From: Leishmania mexicana MHOM/GT/2001/U1103
Lineage: Eukaryota > Euglenozoa > Kinetoplastea > Trypanosomatida > Trypanosomatidae
Reading direction: 5' to 3'
NCBI RefSeq assembly: GCF_000234665.1
Contig: NC_018325.1
Location: forward strand, 262,501-326,500
DNA: 64,000 nucleotides
The notes beneath the pieces were generated by a model. It made no database searches. It was given only the letters and a program-made list of their open reading frames with translations, and was not told the DNA's origin. Positions 1 to 11,175 of this stretch are shown here, in pieces (the first letter of the stretch is position 1; the number at the start of each line of letters is the position of its first letter). Both the position numbers and the translations under genes were made by a program.

Positions 1-2880
1 GTCTTGTCGAGCACATCATCATTCCGCTCCCCCTCCCTCTCTCCTCCCCTCTCCCACCCACAGACACGCAGACGCGCCATCTGAGGCCGTGTCTGCGTGC
101 TACTTTCTCTGCCAGCTTCTTTGAGTCTCTCTCCCTCCTTTCTCACGTGTACCCTCCCTCTCTCCCCTCATCTTTCTCTCGCTCTCTGAGTCCGTCGAGT
201 CTCTTGATACGCACGCTCTCCTCGCCCCTCCGACCTCGCACCTTTCTCCCTTTCCCCCTTGACCAGCGACTGCAAAGCAAAAAACGAGAGAGAGGGAGAG
301 AGCGTCTGCGGGAGAATGCCGATGGGCAGTAGCAGTAGCAGTGGCAGCGGCGGCAGCAAAGGCAATCACCGGCACTCCCACGACTGCTGCCCAACTGCAG
401 TCCCCTCCCCCGATTCCCCTCGATTCCCCCCACTCCCCCCACTCCACGCCCGTGCGCATACGCAGGAGCTCATCTCGGACCCCCTTTTTTTCTCCTCGAG
501 TTAGCCAAAGAAAAAAAGGCGGCGTTGGCGCAGCGAACAGCCACAATCACACGCTGAACTCAAAGAAAGGCGCGCGTGTGTATGTGTGTGTGTGAAGGCG
601 GGAGGGCGGGAGGGAGAAAGGGAGCAGTGGTATGAACACGGCATGGGGGTTGGGGAGGAGGGGGAGGAGGAGGAGGAGGAGGGGGGGGTGGCAATTATGC
701 AGCACACGCGTGGATGGGTGCTGTTGTGGTGCAAAAAGGGGGCGGAGTGGGGTGGGGGCTCTGTTTCTCCTTCCCCTCGGTGGCTTTCATGCTTTTTTGT
801 ATCTCTCCCCTCCCCCCTCTTTTTTCTCTATATCGAGTTGTTTGGGGTTGTGCACCGGATCCTCTCTCTTTATTTATTTTCCGTTATACTCCGTTGCCGG
901 ATGGGACTGATACAGCCTTCGGTGCGCACTCTCCTCCCTCCCTTCGATTCGTTTGAAGTGTGCGGAGCATGGTTGTATGTGCATTTACCGGTGCGTGTGA
1001 GGTGGGGGGAGGGGTGTGTGGGGCGGCGAGTGCGTGCGTGTGGCCGTGCCAATGGCTGGTAGCTTGCGATGACTCTTTTTTCCCCTTGGTTTCTTACCAG
1101 TTGTTGTGGATGTGGTTGTGTAGCGTTGGTACTCAGGCGTGCGCCGGGAAGGTGGCCGTAGGGGTGACGGTGGGGGGGGGCAATGAACGCATGAGATGGA
1201 GAAAAATTCACCACGCGAAGGGGTGGGGTGGGGTGGTGGGCGGCAAGAAAGGATGAGGGTACACGGAGAGGAGAAAGTCGGCGGCGAGTGCCGTTCGCAC
1301 CTTTCCCGCTCCATTCTTCCACCATCCCTTCCCTTTATGGGAGAAAGAGGCCAGCGAAAGCGGCGGCGGAGATGCGCCATGTAACCGCCCCCTCCCTCCC
1401 CTCCCTCTCTCCCTCCCTCTCCACCAAACCTGTCTCCCGGTAAAGACCGAGGGAGAGGGTGCGTGTGTGCGTCAGCCGGAGTGCACCCTCTCCCCCCTCT
1501 TCCCCTCCCTCTCCCTCCCCCTCTTCCCCTCCCTCTCCCTTCCCCCTCTCCCCTACTGCTGCTGCGGCCCTTGTCGTTTGGTGAGTTTTTATTGCTAGTG
1601 ATCTCCTTTGTCTTTTACCTGTTCCCCTTCTTCTGGCGATGTTTCCTTTTTTTCCTTGTCTGCCCCCCTGGTGTGTGTGTGTGTGGGTGGGTGGGTGCGT
1701 GTGCGCGTGGGCGGCTGCGCCGTTGCTGTCGTGTCTCTTACCTTTTCTTGTTATCTTCCTCCCTTCTACCCTCGTCTCTGTGCTGGAGACTCTCTTTCTC
1801 TCTCTCTGTGTGTGTGCGCCTCTCGCGTGTTCTTCTAGCGGCTCGCTGTTATCATCGTTCTCGTCACTCACACATGGTGGCACACTTTGTGCGGTGAGGC
1901 CTCTCTCTTTTTTTCCTCGGCGTCTCCGTGTAAGGGGCACCGGAGTACGTTGTCGTGTGTGTGTGTGTGTGTGTTTCCCCCCTCCTTGTGCGTGCTTCTG
2001 AGCTGGTGCGTTTCGCTCAGCGTGGCTTGCTCGTTTTGCTGTTGTTTCTCTCGGCCTGTGCATGTGCTCGTGAGAGTTGCGCGAGCGTCGAGGGTTGTTG
2101 GGGTGGTCCTGGTGGATCTCGAGGAGGGCTTCAACCCGTTCTTCTGTTTTGGTATCCTTCCGCATGTCTCTCTCTTTTTTTTTTCCCCGTCTACACTCTG
2201 TTTCTTACTTTTCCCACTTCCTCGCTCGTTTCCGTGGCCCCTTCAGTCTCTCGTGCGCAGGGTCTTCCCTGCCTTGCCCCTCTTCGCCCCTTCTCCTGTT
2301 TCTCCTTCCCTCGCTGCTTCATCACGTTCCGGTCTCTCTCTCTCTCTCCTCCCCCGTGCGTGTGTGTGTGGGTGGGCCGGCGTGCCTGAGGGGAGGAGGG
2401 AGGGGGTTCCACCGCGCGCTTCTAGAAGGAAGCGCGACGAGACACGATAGGGAATCAGTGAGAGCAGCGCACGGGCACCCATGCGCAATCAGAATAAAAA
2501 AGGGAAAACGGAGGAACGGCACCGGCATCTTCATCCCCCGCCCATGAAGAAGACCAACGGTGGTGGTGTGTGTGTGTGCGTATGGGGGGAGGGTGGGGTG
2601 GGGTGGGCGGCGGTGCTCCCGTCTACGCACTACAGTTTCCGCCTTTACACTCCCAAACGCCTCCGGTGTCATTCACCGCGCCCTTCTCCACATCGGACCC
2701 CACTCTTCCCCAGTGTGCACGCAGGCATTTGCCCCATCATACAGGCACACTGGGACAGACGCATCAACGCCTCTCATAAGCTTATCCTTGTCAAGGATGG
2801 CTCTCTCAGGCTATGTCTCGCTGTGGGTGTGTGTCGGTGTGGCGGGTTTCCGACACCGTTGGTTTCTCTGTTTCTTTTCT
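1..2880. other. Spacer without supported gene (pyrimidine-rich, low complexity)
   Basis: No convincing coding region in either direction. Open frames here translate to low-complexity Ser/Pro/Cys/His-Thr strings from CT and GT/CA runs. Visible content: a GGA-rich tract near 655-690, a long C/T tract near 1480-1556, GT runs near 1673-1690 and 1953-1973, and CT-rich sequence to about 2400. It is probably the 3' UTR of a gene left of the window plus the intergenic region. No RNA gene recognised. Confidence 0.6.
1480..1556 (+). repeat. Long polypyrimidine tract with internal duplication
   Basis: Nearly uninterrupted C/T on the + strand, containing two adjacent near-identical copies of a CT-rich unit of roughly 25 nt. 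Such tracts normally precede trans-splice acceptors in kinetoplastids, but no credible start codon with an open frame follows, so its role is unclear. Confidence 0.5.
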
Positions 2881-3360
2881 GGGGCCGTGATGACGGGTGA
2901 AGGGTGTGGGGAAGGGGGAGGGGCGAGGGACGCACACGCACCCCTCTCAGTGCGTGGCACCTCAGGGACCAGTACCCTCTCTGTGGGAAAGACAGGCAGC
3001 CTCCTCCCCACCCCCTGCCAAATGCCAGAGCCACTTCTGGTAGTGACGGGGTCAGGTGCCTACGCCGCAGGAGAGGGAGGTCAGAGCGATGCATCGCTGC
3101 TGGTGTCGGCGGTGGGGCCCTGGATGACGCTGCATCGGAGTGACCCGCGAGAGTGAGCACTATCTGTACCATCCACATGGTGAGCAGGGTGTCACCGTGA
3201 CGCGGGCGCCTCCCACCCCCGGCCCTCACACACCGCCCACTGGTGTGGGGAGCCTGAGCGCCACCGCGAGGTTGGGCCTGTGACAGGGGCTGGAGGGAGG
3301 TATGTGTGTGTGTGGAGGTGGAGGGGTGTTGGTGCTCACGTTGTGCGGCAGTGACGTGGA
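2881..3360 (+). mobile_element. SIDER-like retroposon remnant, copy 1 (internally deleted)
   Basis: About 480 nt, nearly identical to the blocks at 21781-22268 and 33007-33617, all in the same orientation. Homology runs from a GTGATG-GGTGA-rich 5' part, through a GC-rich core, to the end GGCAGTGACGTGG. Size, + orientation and spacer position fit the short degenerate retroposons (SIDER2) of Leishmania 3' UTRs; naming the family relies on memory. Relative to copy 3 it lacks a 136-nt internal segment flanked by CGCGAG direct repeats. Confidence 0.6.
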
Positions 3361-3737
3361 CACGGAGGAAGCGGACAAGGATTTCCTGCATGGGATTTCT
3401 CTCATTATCTTTTTCTCTGTTTCGCCTGAGAACGGGTCTCATGTCGGGTGAAGGCTGTGGGTTGTTGTATGCTTGTTGATGCTGCCACGTCATTGTTGTC
3501 TGCTGTTGTTGCTCTTGGCGTGGATGGCGTGGTTATGGTGCACCCTTCGTCTTCTTGGTCTCTTTCTTTTTTTCTTCTCCGCTGTGGTGCACGCGCGTGT
3601 CATGGTTGGCGATGTATGTCGTTGTCGTTTTCCCTTCTTCGTATGGCCGTCATCACCGCTTCTCTTTCCGTTGGCAGCGTTTCCCTCGCTGCGTGTGGTT
3701 GTTGGTGTTGTGGCTGGCGTGATGTGCACCGTTTCGT

Positions 3738-3930
3738 TGACTTCACATATCTATATGCATATATGTGTGTATATGTGTATATGTATATATATATATGTAT
3801 ACGTGTATATATGTATATATATATATACCTATCTAAACCTAGATATATACACACGCGTATCTAGATATATGTATACACACCGCTATATATATATACATAC
3901 ATGCATATATACATATGTGTGTATATTTCT
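3738..3930. repeat. AT-rich TA/TG microsatellite, hairpin-prone
   Basis: About 190 nt of alternating TA/TG dinucleotides with several self-complementary stretches, in an otherwise GC-rich window. It lies shortly 3' of SIDER-like copy 1. The largest AT-rich island in the window. Confidence 0.75.
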
Positions 3931-3991
3931 TGTGTTGTTTGCTCCGGTGCACATCCTTTTTTTCTTGTCTTTATCTTGTTCTCTGTGAAGT

Positions 3992-4030
3992 GTCCGTCCG
4001 TCCGTCCGTCCGTCCGTGTGTGTGTGTGTG
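3992..4030 (+). repeat. TCCG tetranucleotide run followed by GT run
   Basis: About six TCCG units followed by a GT dinucleotide run. A run of the complementary tetranucleotide (CGGA) lies at 26825-26846 in the opposite sense. Microsatellite only; no function inferred. Confidence 0.7.
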
Positions 4031-4870
4031 TGTTCTACCCTCTTTTTATCTCAGGATTTGTTTGTCGATGTGAATGGCTCTGCATGTGTGCGTGCGTGTG
4101 TCGTTAGCATTTATGGTGCCGCACAAGAGGGGTAGGATGGGAGAGGCAGGGGGAGGCAAGGAAGGATCGTGTCTAGGACACTGCTATGGTGCAGTGAACG
4201 GCGTGATTACTTTGTCCGAACCCCACCCCACTCCCCCTTCCCGCCTCCCCCCGTGCCGTCTGTCTCTCTCTCTCTGTGTCTTTATCCGTGTGTCTCGGTC
4301 TGTCTGTGTCTCTGTGAGGCTTAAGTGCCCCCCCTTCTCTCCCCCCAAAGGCCCCCCCCCCATTTTCACCCCCGCAACCCTTCCATGAAAGGGAAGATAC
4401 CCAAGCACACCAATCCCTCTCCCGTAATATAGTATCTGTATCCGAGATACTTGGCACAGAGACAGACAGACACACGTACACGTACACACACACACACACA
4501 GACGGGAGTAAAGTGAAAGAGGAGGACGGACGTGTGGGCGTTTTGCGCACGTTTGTGTATCGGTCTTCGTGTCTGCATGACTGAACAGGTGAGCGTTGAA
4601 CCAAGGTACCCTCCGGCATAGCACATCCACCCAAGGGAGGGGATCACGCCGGCACGTGCCTGATGCACGTCAGTGAAGCCCATGCTGTATCTAGTTCACT
4701 CGCTTGCCTTCATGACCTTTTTCTTTGCCGTCTCCCCCCTTCACCTCTTCGTCATCTCTGTGACACCCCATGCACGCGTATGCTCCTGCTTTTACTGCCT
4801 CACTTCCCGTTATCACTCTGCCGCCCCTCCCGCCGCCTCTCCTTGTCTTTCTTTTCGTTCGGTCTGGCAC

Positions 4871-4872
<2 letters not shown>

Positions 4873-4905
<33 letters not shown>
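4873..4905 (+). repeat. CA dinucleotide microsatellite
   Basis: About 16 CA units roughly 220 nt 5' of the predicted splice acceptor of the kinase gene. Comparable CA runs precede several other genes here. Confidence 0.8.
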
Positions 4906-4911
<6 letters not shown>

Positions 4912-5124
4912 CACATACATGCACTCGCCATCTGACGTCCCTCTCATATCCGTATGCCCCCCATCCCGTTTCTTTGCCCCTCACCGAGTTGCAGTTCCAT
5001 CGGCAGCTGACCACCACACTGGTCTGCAGCTTTTCTTTCCGCTCGTTTCTGCTCTTTGGCTGCTGTGTACGTTTGTTGGGTGCGTTGGCACCACATTGCG
5101 CTCTTCATCATTGTGCTCTATTTT

Positions 5125-5126
5125 AG
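5125..5126 (+). promoter_or_regulatory. Predicted spliced-leader acceptor AG for the first kinase
   Basis: The pyrimidine-rich stretch at about 5030-5055 is followed by no AG until TTTTAG at 5121-5126. This gives a 5' UTR of about 94 nt before the ATG at 5221 and excludes the upstream in-frame extension of the open frame. Prediction only. Confidence 0.5.
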
Positions 5127-5220
5127 ACGAGGTGCGCGCGCGCGCGTGTGTGTGCTCTCCCTTGAAGTACATGTGTACACGATCTCATCCCTTTTCCCGC
5201 CTTCTGCCCCGTCGTTTCTC

Positions 5221-8175
5221 ATGGAGCCCAAGGAGGCATCCAGTGCGCGTGGTAACTACGTGCGCCTTGGCAAGAACGCGGATGTGATCTACAACGAGGC
5301 CGACGTCATTGGCCGCGGTCAGTTTGGTATTGTGTACCGCGGTCTCATTCCCGCCTCCGGCACCGTTGTCGCCGTCAAGCTGCTGCAGAATGTCCCCATG
5401 GTGTTCACTCCAACCTCGGAGCATGCAGGTCAGCACTCGCGCCATGCCGACCGACACGAGGGTAAAGACAGCCGTCCCGCTGCACTGTCTTCTGCGGGGC
5501 CGTCTTCCTCGTCGTTCGCCCCGCCAGCCAAGCCAAAGTCTCCAGGCTGCCCGTCGGAGCTGGCGATTCTGTACGACGTGCGCGCCGACAACTGCCCCAA
5601 CATCGTGCACGTTATTTCCACGTGGAACAAGGTGCTGAAGCCCCCACGTAGAGAGGCAAGCAGCGCGGCGTCGACCGCCGGGACGTCGCTTCTATCGTCA
5701 CCGTCCTCCGGCGAGAGTCGACCCTCTCGCATCTTTGTCATGGTGACAGAGTACTGCGAGGGTGGCGATCTACAGCAGTTCATGAAGGCCCGCGGTGGAG
5801 CCCTGCCCGCCAACGTTGCTCGCTCTTTCACTTACCAGCTCTGTAACGCCTTACTGACACTGAAGCGGCGCCGCATCGTGCACCGCGATGTCAAGCCCGC
5901 GAACTTGCTTCTGACCTCCGCCGACTGCGAGGTGGCGACGCTAAAGCTGGCGGATTTTGGGATGGCCAAGGCTGCCCCGGCGCCAGAGAGCCACAAGGCA
6001 GGCCCGGCCAGCGCTGGTGGTGGCAAAGACACCGGCCGCGAGGCGCGTAACGAGAAGAACGAGCCGGCCGACGCCTTCTCCCCGGTGTTCCACTCGGAGA
6101 TGGGGACACCGATGTACATGTCCCCGGAGCGGCTCGCCCTGCAGCCGTACGGCTACAAAGCTGATGTATACTCGGCCGGCATGGTGCTGCTGGAGATGAT
6201 GCGCGGATCGTGTGTGCAGGTCAAGTGGGAGTCGCAGCTGCGCTCGGAGGTGCCGCGGACAATCTGGCGGGAGCTCCGGCAATACCCACCGGACGAAGTG
6301 CCCGCGTGGCTCGATCTCGTGCAGCGGATGACCGCTGCAGACCCAGCTCAACGGTACTCGGTAGAGGATGTTCTGCGGCACTCATGGTTTCACGCGAAGG
6401 TGGGGCCGCCGCTGCCGCCGCTGACGTTCCCACTGCCGGAGATATCAGAGGGCGGCGGTGCGCGACAGCCGCAAGAGACTCGAGGACAGGGGGCTGCAAC
6501 GCCCGCCGCTGGTTGCACCGGTAGCGGCAGCCAGTCGACCGCGCAGGCAGAAGCGGACTCCCTCACCTCGGCTGCTGTTGGTGCTCCTGGAACTGGAGGT
6601 GATGCGACAGCTCCCGGGGCACCGCACCGCCACACTGACCCAACTGTGGGCGCCGGAAGAAAGGGCACCTCGGTTCCTGAGCCGTCGGCGTATTCGTCCT
6701 CCGACGACGGCGAGGCTGGAGAGGGCACGCAGCAAGCGATCAAGGCGGCGGCTTCGTCAAAGAAGCACCGCAAGTCTCGCCCGGCGGAGCCTTCAAGGTG
6801 GATGGTGCTGGGCGTTTGCGCGGAGGTGGACGCCGTCCACAATGTCGCCAGCGGTGCCTACGCTGGGCCACCGAAGCCGGCGCTCGGTGCTGAGGGTGTG
6901 TCGCCGCTAGCCACCACCGTGCCAAGTGCGGTGGCGACCGAGGCGTTCTCGCTCCCACCTGGGTGCGGCCCGCACGTCATCACTAACGCTGTGCGTTCCT
7001 TCGTGGACGTGGTGTACCTTTACGTGCTCCAGGACGAGCTGAACGCGGCACGTGGCCTGACGCTGGTGTCCTACCTGATGGAGCTGCTGCAGAACGGGTA
7101 CGCGGCGTATCTGAAGTGCCTCGAGTCCCTTGGCTGCAGCTGGCGCCACACAACAGCGATGAACAGCTGCACTCTCGGCGGGCACCGGCTCGTGGTGCGC
7201 GAGGTAAACGCGCTCTACTGCGTGTGGCGGCAGCTGATGACACGCCTGCATGGCGCACAGGTAGCCTACACGGCGCGGCTTTCATCGTGCATTTTGGATA
7301 GCGCCGCGGCGTGGCGACAGCGGCTGCTGGGAGCGTTGGCCACCACTGGCGACGAGGCAGCGGGCGTCGACGAAGACGAGGGGGCACCGGATGCGGAGGC
7401 CGTGGAGGAGCCGAGGGACCTGGACGTGAGCGACGCCTCAGCGTCGTCGGAGGGTGAGATGATGATGTCTGCACTCCCCAGTGTCACATCCATTTCGAAC
7501 GTCGTGGCAGATGCGGAGGCGGCGGAGGGGGCAGGGGTGCCGCTGCTCGCTGCTCCTCCTGCGCCGCGGATTGCGGAGAGGTTGCGCGTTTCTTCCGTCT
7601 GCGCACGCGCGGAGCAGCTCATCTTTGAAAAGGCAGTGGAGTGCGTTCAGTCAGAGGCGCTGTCTATGTTGATGGACTCGCCGCCGCCCGTTGCCGACGA
7701 CTTGGATGCGATGGACTGTCTAGAAGAGGAGGAGGCAACGGTGCGAGTGCACCGCAATCGCACGACCACGTCCCCTCCGCCAACGTCGGAGCGCCTCTCC
7801 ACGGCAGCTGACCATTCCATGCCTCCACACCGCGGCGTGGCGCTGCTGCGCGTGCTACTGCGGCGAGCGGTGCTGACAATCTCCGAGGTCGGTTTGGAGG
7901 AGGAGGGGCCTAGGTCAGCGCGCATGCCTGCCCCGGGACTGTCGCCTGTTGTTGCAGCTGCAGCCGAGTCGCTGTCCTATCCGGTGCCGCCACCGCCACT
8001 AAATCCCATGTCGGTTGCTGCAGACAGCGTCAGCGCGGACACTGTTTCCAAGGTCGTGTTCGTTGTGAAGGTGCCGGTGTTTGGCACCCTTGACCGGACG
8101 GATCGTCGGACGGTCGAAAACCTGCTGCACGCCGCGACGCGCGTGATCAGCAGCGCACTCTCGTCGATGAGTTAG
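5221..8175 (+). CDS. Serine/threonine protein kinase, ULK/ATG1-like
   Basis: 984 aa. The kinase domain spans about residues 24-392: Gly loop GRGQFG (31-36), VAVK with Lys53, probable helix-C Glu113, HRDVKPAN (His221-Asp223), DFG Asp245, then GTPMYMSPE ending at Glu303. Two inserts of 40-60 residues, rich in Ser/Ala/Pro, interrupt the N-lobe and hinge. After a disordered linker, helical segments at about 590-700 and near 796 (AEQLIFEKAVE) recall the C-terminal MIT-like region of ATG1/ULK kinases. If so, it would act in autophagy initiation; this is inference from motif style. The catalytic residues are all present, so it should be active. Start chosen at 5221 because the frame upstream is low complexity and lies beyond the predicted splice acceptor at 5126. 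It could instead be a kinetoplastid-specific kinase. Confidence 0.88.
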   Translation: MEPKEASSARGNYVRLGKNADVIYNEADVIGRGQFGIVYRGLIPASGTVVAVKLLQNVPMVFTPTSEHAGQHSRHADRHEGKDSRPAALSSAGPSSSSFAPPAKPKSPGCPSELAILYDVRADNCPNIVHVISTWNKVLKPPRREASSAASTAGTSLLSSPSSGESRPSRIFVMVTEYCEGGDLQQFMKARGGALPANVARSFTYQLCNALLTLKRRRIVHRDVKPANLLLTSADCEVATLKLADFGMAKAAPAPESHKAGPASAGGGKDTGREARNEKNEPADAFSPVFHSEMGTPMYMSPERLALQPYGYKADVYSAGMVLLEMMRGSCVQVKWESQLRSEVPRTIWRELRQYPPDEVPAWLDLVQRMTAADPAQRYSVEDVLRHSWFHAKVGPPLPPLTFPLPEISEGGGARQPQETRGQGAATPAAGCTGSGSQSTAQAEADSLTSAAVGAPGTGGDATAPGAPHRHTDPTVGAGRKGTSVPEPSAYSSSDDGEAGEGTQQAIKAAASSKKHRKSRPAEPSRWMVLGVCAEVDAVHNVASGAYAGPPKPALGAEGVSPLATTVPSAVATEAFSLPPGCGPHVITNAVRSFVDVVYLYVLQDELNAARGLTLVSYLMELLQNGYAAYLKCLESLGCSWRHTTAMNSCTLGGHRLVVREVNALYCVWRQLMTRLHGAQVAYTARLSSCILDSAAAWRQRLLGALATTGDEAAGVDEDEGAPDAEAVEEPRDLDVSDASASSEGEMMMSALPSVTSISNVVADAEAAEGAGVPLLAAPPAPRIAERLRVSSVCARAEQLIFEKAVECVQSEALSMLMDSPPPVADDLDAMDCLEEEEATVRVHRNRTTTSPPPTSERLSTAADHSMPPHRGVALLRVLLRRAVLTISEVGLEEEGPRSARMPAPGLSPVVAAAAESLSYPVPPPPLNPMSVAADSVSADTVSKVVFVVKVPVFGTLDRTDRRTVENLLHAATRVISSALSSMS

Positions 8176-11137
8176 ACCCCTGCTTTCCAGCGGGGGAATA
8201 GGATGAGGACTGAAGGGGAGGGGGGGGGGGGAGGTTTTGGACCTTCTCCATTTGCATACGAGAAGATCATGCAGAATAGCTGCCACGTGTTGCGTATCCT
8301 CGGTCTTCTTCCCACCACGATCGCCATCCCGCGCAACGGGGAGTCGTCGTCGTCCTTTCCTGTTACACTGGCCGCCGCGTTTTACATGTCTTTCGCGGGA
8401 TCATATTCAAAGCGGTGCCATGCCATCTTCTCACCGGGCGTGTGCGAGCGAGAGCGCGAGAGAGAGTAGGGAGAGGGGGAGGCACAACAAAGACAGGGGT
8501 GGGGCGGTGCACGGACCTGGTCGTGCGTCTCTCGCCTTACCAACCCCCCGGCCCCTCACCCACCCACATCACCTCCTCTCGTGCAATCGAACGCACACGC
8601 GCACCCATACACGTGCGTGTGGGCCTGTGCACGCTTCATATATGTGTGTGTGTTGCTTCCATTTTGTTTCTCTTGCCGGCCTCGCGTTTTCGTCTGCGGC
8701 CGTGCCTCCCCCCTCCCCCTCCCCCTATGTGTGTGTGCGTGTGTGTGTGTGCCGGTTTTCTCTTCTCCTCTCTTTTCCATATGATTTCGTTGCTTATAGG
8801 GAGCTCTGCTTTCGCTGTTGCAGCCTTCTACGCACTGACGCACGCACGCACACCCATGCAGATCTCTCGACCTCACTCTTTCTTTCTCTGCTTTTTCACT
8901 CGCTCGCTCCTCGATGCGTGTTTTGCCGTTTGCCGCAAACGTGTGTGCGTGCGTATGTGAATGGGTGGCCACATCACTCGCCGTTCACTGCATGCGTCCA
9001 CTGTCATCGCCGCGGAGGAAGGGCACACGCCCGCACAAAACTCCATCCTCCCTTTTCTCGTGTGTATGTGTTGTGGCGTGTTTGTGCTTCCTAGGTGGCC
9101 TCTTCCCTCACGCCGGCTGTGCGCTCAATCAGGTGAAGAGGCGAAACACGTACGGCTTGCGCATGCAGCGGCTTTGGGAATAGACAGAGGAGGAGGGAGG
9201 CGGAGGGACAGCGGAGGAGAAGAGGAGGGTGAGAGCGGTTGCGTGTGTTTCGCTCACTGTGGTTGTGTGCCGGTAGCTTTTCACCACGTACCTCCCCCCT
9301 CCCCCCACATCCACACACACGCATGCGACCCCTTAAAATCCCTCTTCTTCCCTCCCCACCAGTGCTTACGCATCAGTACGAGAACACAAGGAGTTGCACA
9401 ACGTGTGCGGGACGCCTGCAAAAGATTGCCTGTCCGATGGATGAATAGCTTTCAGGTATGGCACATGGAGTCATGTGTACTCTTGCGTCTGTGTTCATGC
9501 CATCCTTGTCTGCCTCTACCTCTGCCTTGCCCTCCCACACTTCCTTTTTCGCCATTTCCTCATCTTCCCACCCTCTCCCTCTGCGTGTGTGCGTGTGATG
9601 GTTGTGTGCCATTCACCTTCTCCGCATCTCCATCGTCCTTTGTTCCACGCGGCGACACACACACACAGAGAGACACATGTACATATATTTATATAAAGAT
9701 GTGATTGCTGCCCCTCCATCGCACTCTCCGTGTGTGCACGCGTATGCGCGTGGGTGGTTGAGTGGGATACAGAAAGCGAAGCGGTGGCAGCGCCGTCAGT
9801 TGTACACACACACGCGCAGGTACAGCGGGCACACTCTCTTACTCCTCGGTCTTTAGCGCACATCAACGCAACAGGATCCGCGGCGGCAGATGCATCTTCT
9901 GCCAAGCAGGAAAGGGGGTGTCCACAACAGCGGCATACGGTCTACCCCCGTGTGGAAGGAGAAACATGACCAGATGTGGCGTCATCGAAACAGCCAGCAC
10001 GCGGTAACGCAGCAGCAACACAACACCGGCCAGTCGTAGAGGCGGCAGGGAACTCTTAGCTGCCGCCTTGTCGTTTGTCTTTCGAGTTATCTCCTGCTTT
10101 CCTGTGGTTGCTGCTGCCGGGCAGCCCATCACTGAGGTCGCCGCCCAGCTACATCCACATGCACAGAGAGTGCGTGCGTGTGTGCGTGTGTGCGTGTTAG
10201 ATGCCGTCCTTTGACGATGGAGAGGGATGCAGTGGCTGGAGGAGGCCCTTCTCCCTGTGCTTCTGTCTTCCGCCGTTTGACTGGAGGATATGCCGATAGA
10301 TGTATACATAGATATACACACATATGTATTGGTATATACGTGAATTCTCTACGACCTCGAAGGGGAACATGAAAGATGTGATGCGGACGTGTCTGTCTTC
10401 CACCGTAAGCAACGAATTGTCCACCTTGAAAGTCAGCGTGTACGCTGTGAACGGCTTTTGCACGCGTGCATGTATGCGTGCGTGGGGGGGGCGGGTACGA
10501 GGAGTCACGTGGCATCGTGGAGGAGTGAGGCGTGAGGAGTGCTCTGAGTCACTACAAGGCTCACTCCCGCCCCTCCCTCTTCTGCTTGCCTTTCTTGTTG
10601 CTGCCTTGCCACTGTGTTTGGCGCATCGCTTGCGCGAATCCTGCTTGCTCCTCATTCCGCCACTTTCCCCCTGCCCTCTACACGTGTCACCCTGCTCGGT
10701 GCGCTTCGCTCTCTGGTTCCCTTTGAACATGCGCCCTGACTTTTCTGCCACTCCCCCCTCTCCCCTTCTCCTCTTCTGCTCTTTCACGCGGGGTCGAATG
10801 TACATCTGCTCGATGCACCGGTGCTGCAACACGCATCCCACACACGCACACCTACTTGGGTGGTGGCGGTTGCCTGCGCGTGCGCATGTAATGTGGCTGT
10901 GTATCTCGTCTACGCGACATCAGTTCGTATCTCGAAACGAAAATCAAAAGGAGGAAGCAGAACAGTTACGTGTACATCAACACATACGCCGTGGCCCAGT
11001 CACCCATCATCATCATCAACACACACACATATATATATATATATACGCTTACGTGGTGGTGACTGCGTGCTGGCTCGTCCATCTTTCCCTCTCCCTCTCT
11101 GTGTGGCGAGCTCATCCTTGCGTCGAACACGTGCGGG

Positions 11138-11175
<38 letters not shown>

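Larger units (their letters stand above)
3361..5220. other. Spacer 5' of the first kinase gene
   Basis: No gene supported. It contains an AT-rich microsatellite (3738-3930), a TCCG tetranucleotide run with GT repeats (3992-4030), a short hairpin-capable GTATCT/AGATAC pair near 4433-4451, a CA run (4873-4905) and, near its end, the pyrimidine-rich sequence and AG that probably form the splice acceptor for the kinase mRNA. Confidence 0.6.

Noticed and set aside
1335..2165. Minus-strand open frame of 276 codons
   Set aside because: It reads the complement of CT and GT runs, giving Arg/Glu/Gly and His-Thr low complexity, with no domain and no start context.
2904..3143. Short open frames inside the repeated blocks (also at 21799 and 33072)
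   Set aside because: All three come from the same noncoding repeat, start at different codons and match only because the element is duplicated.
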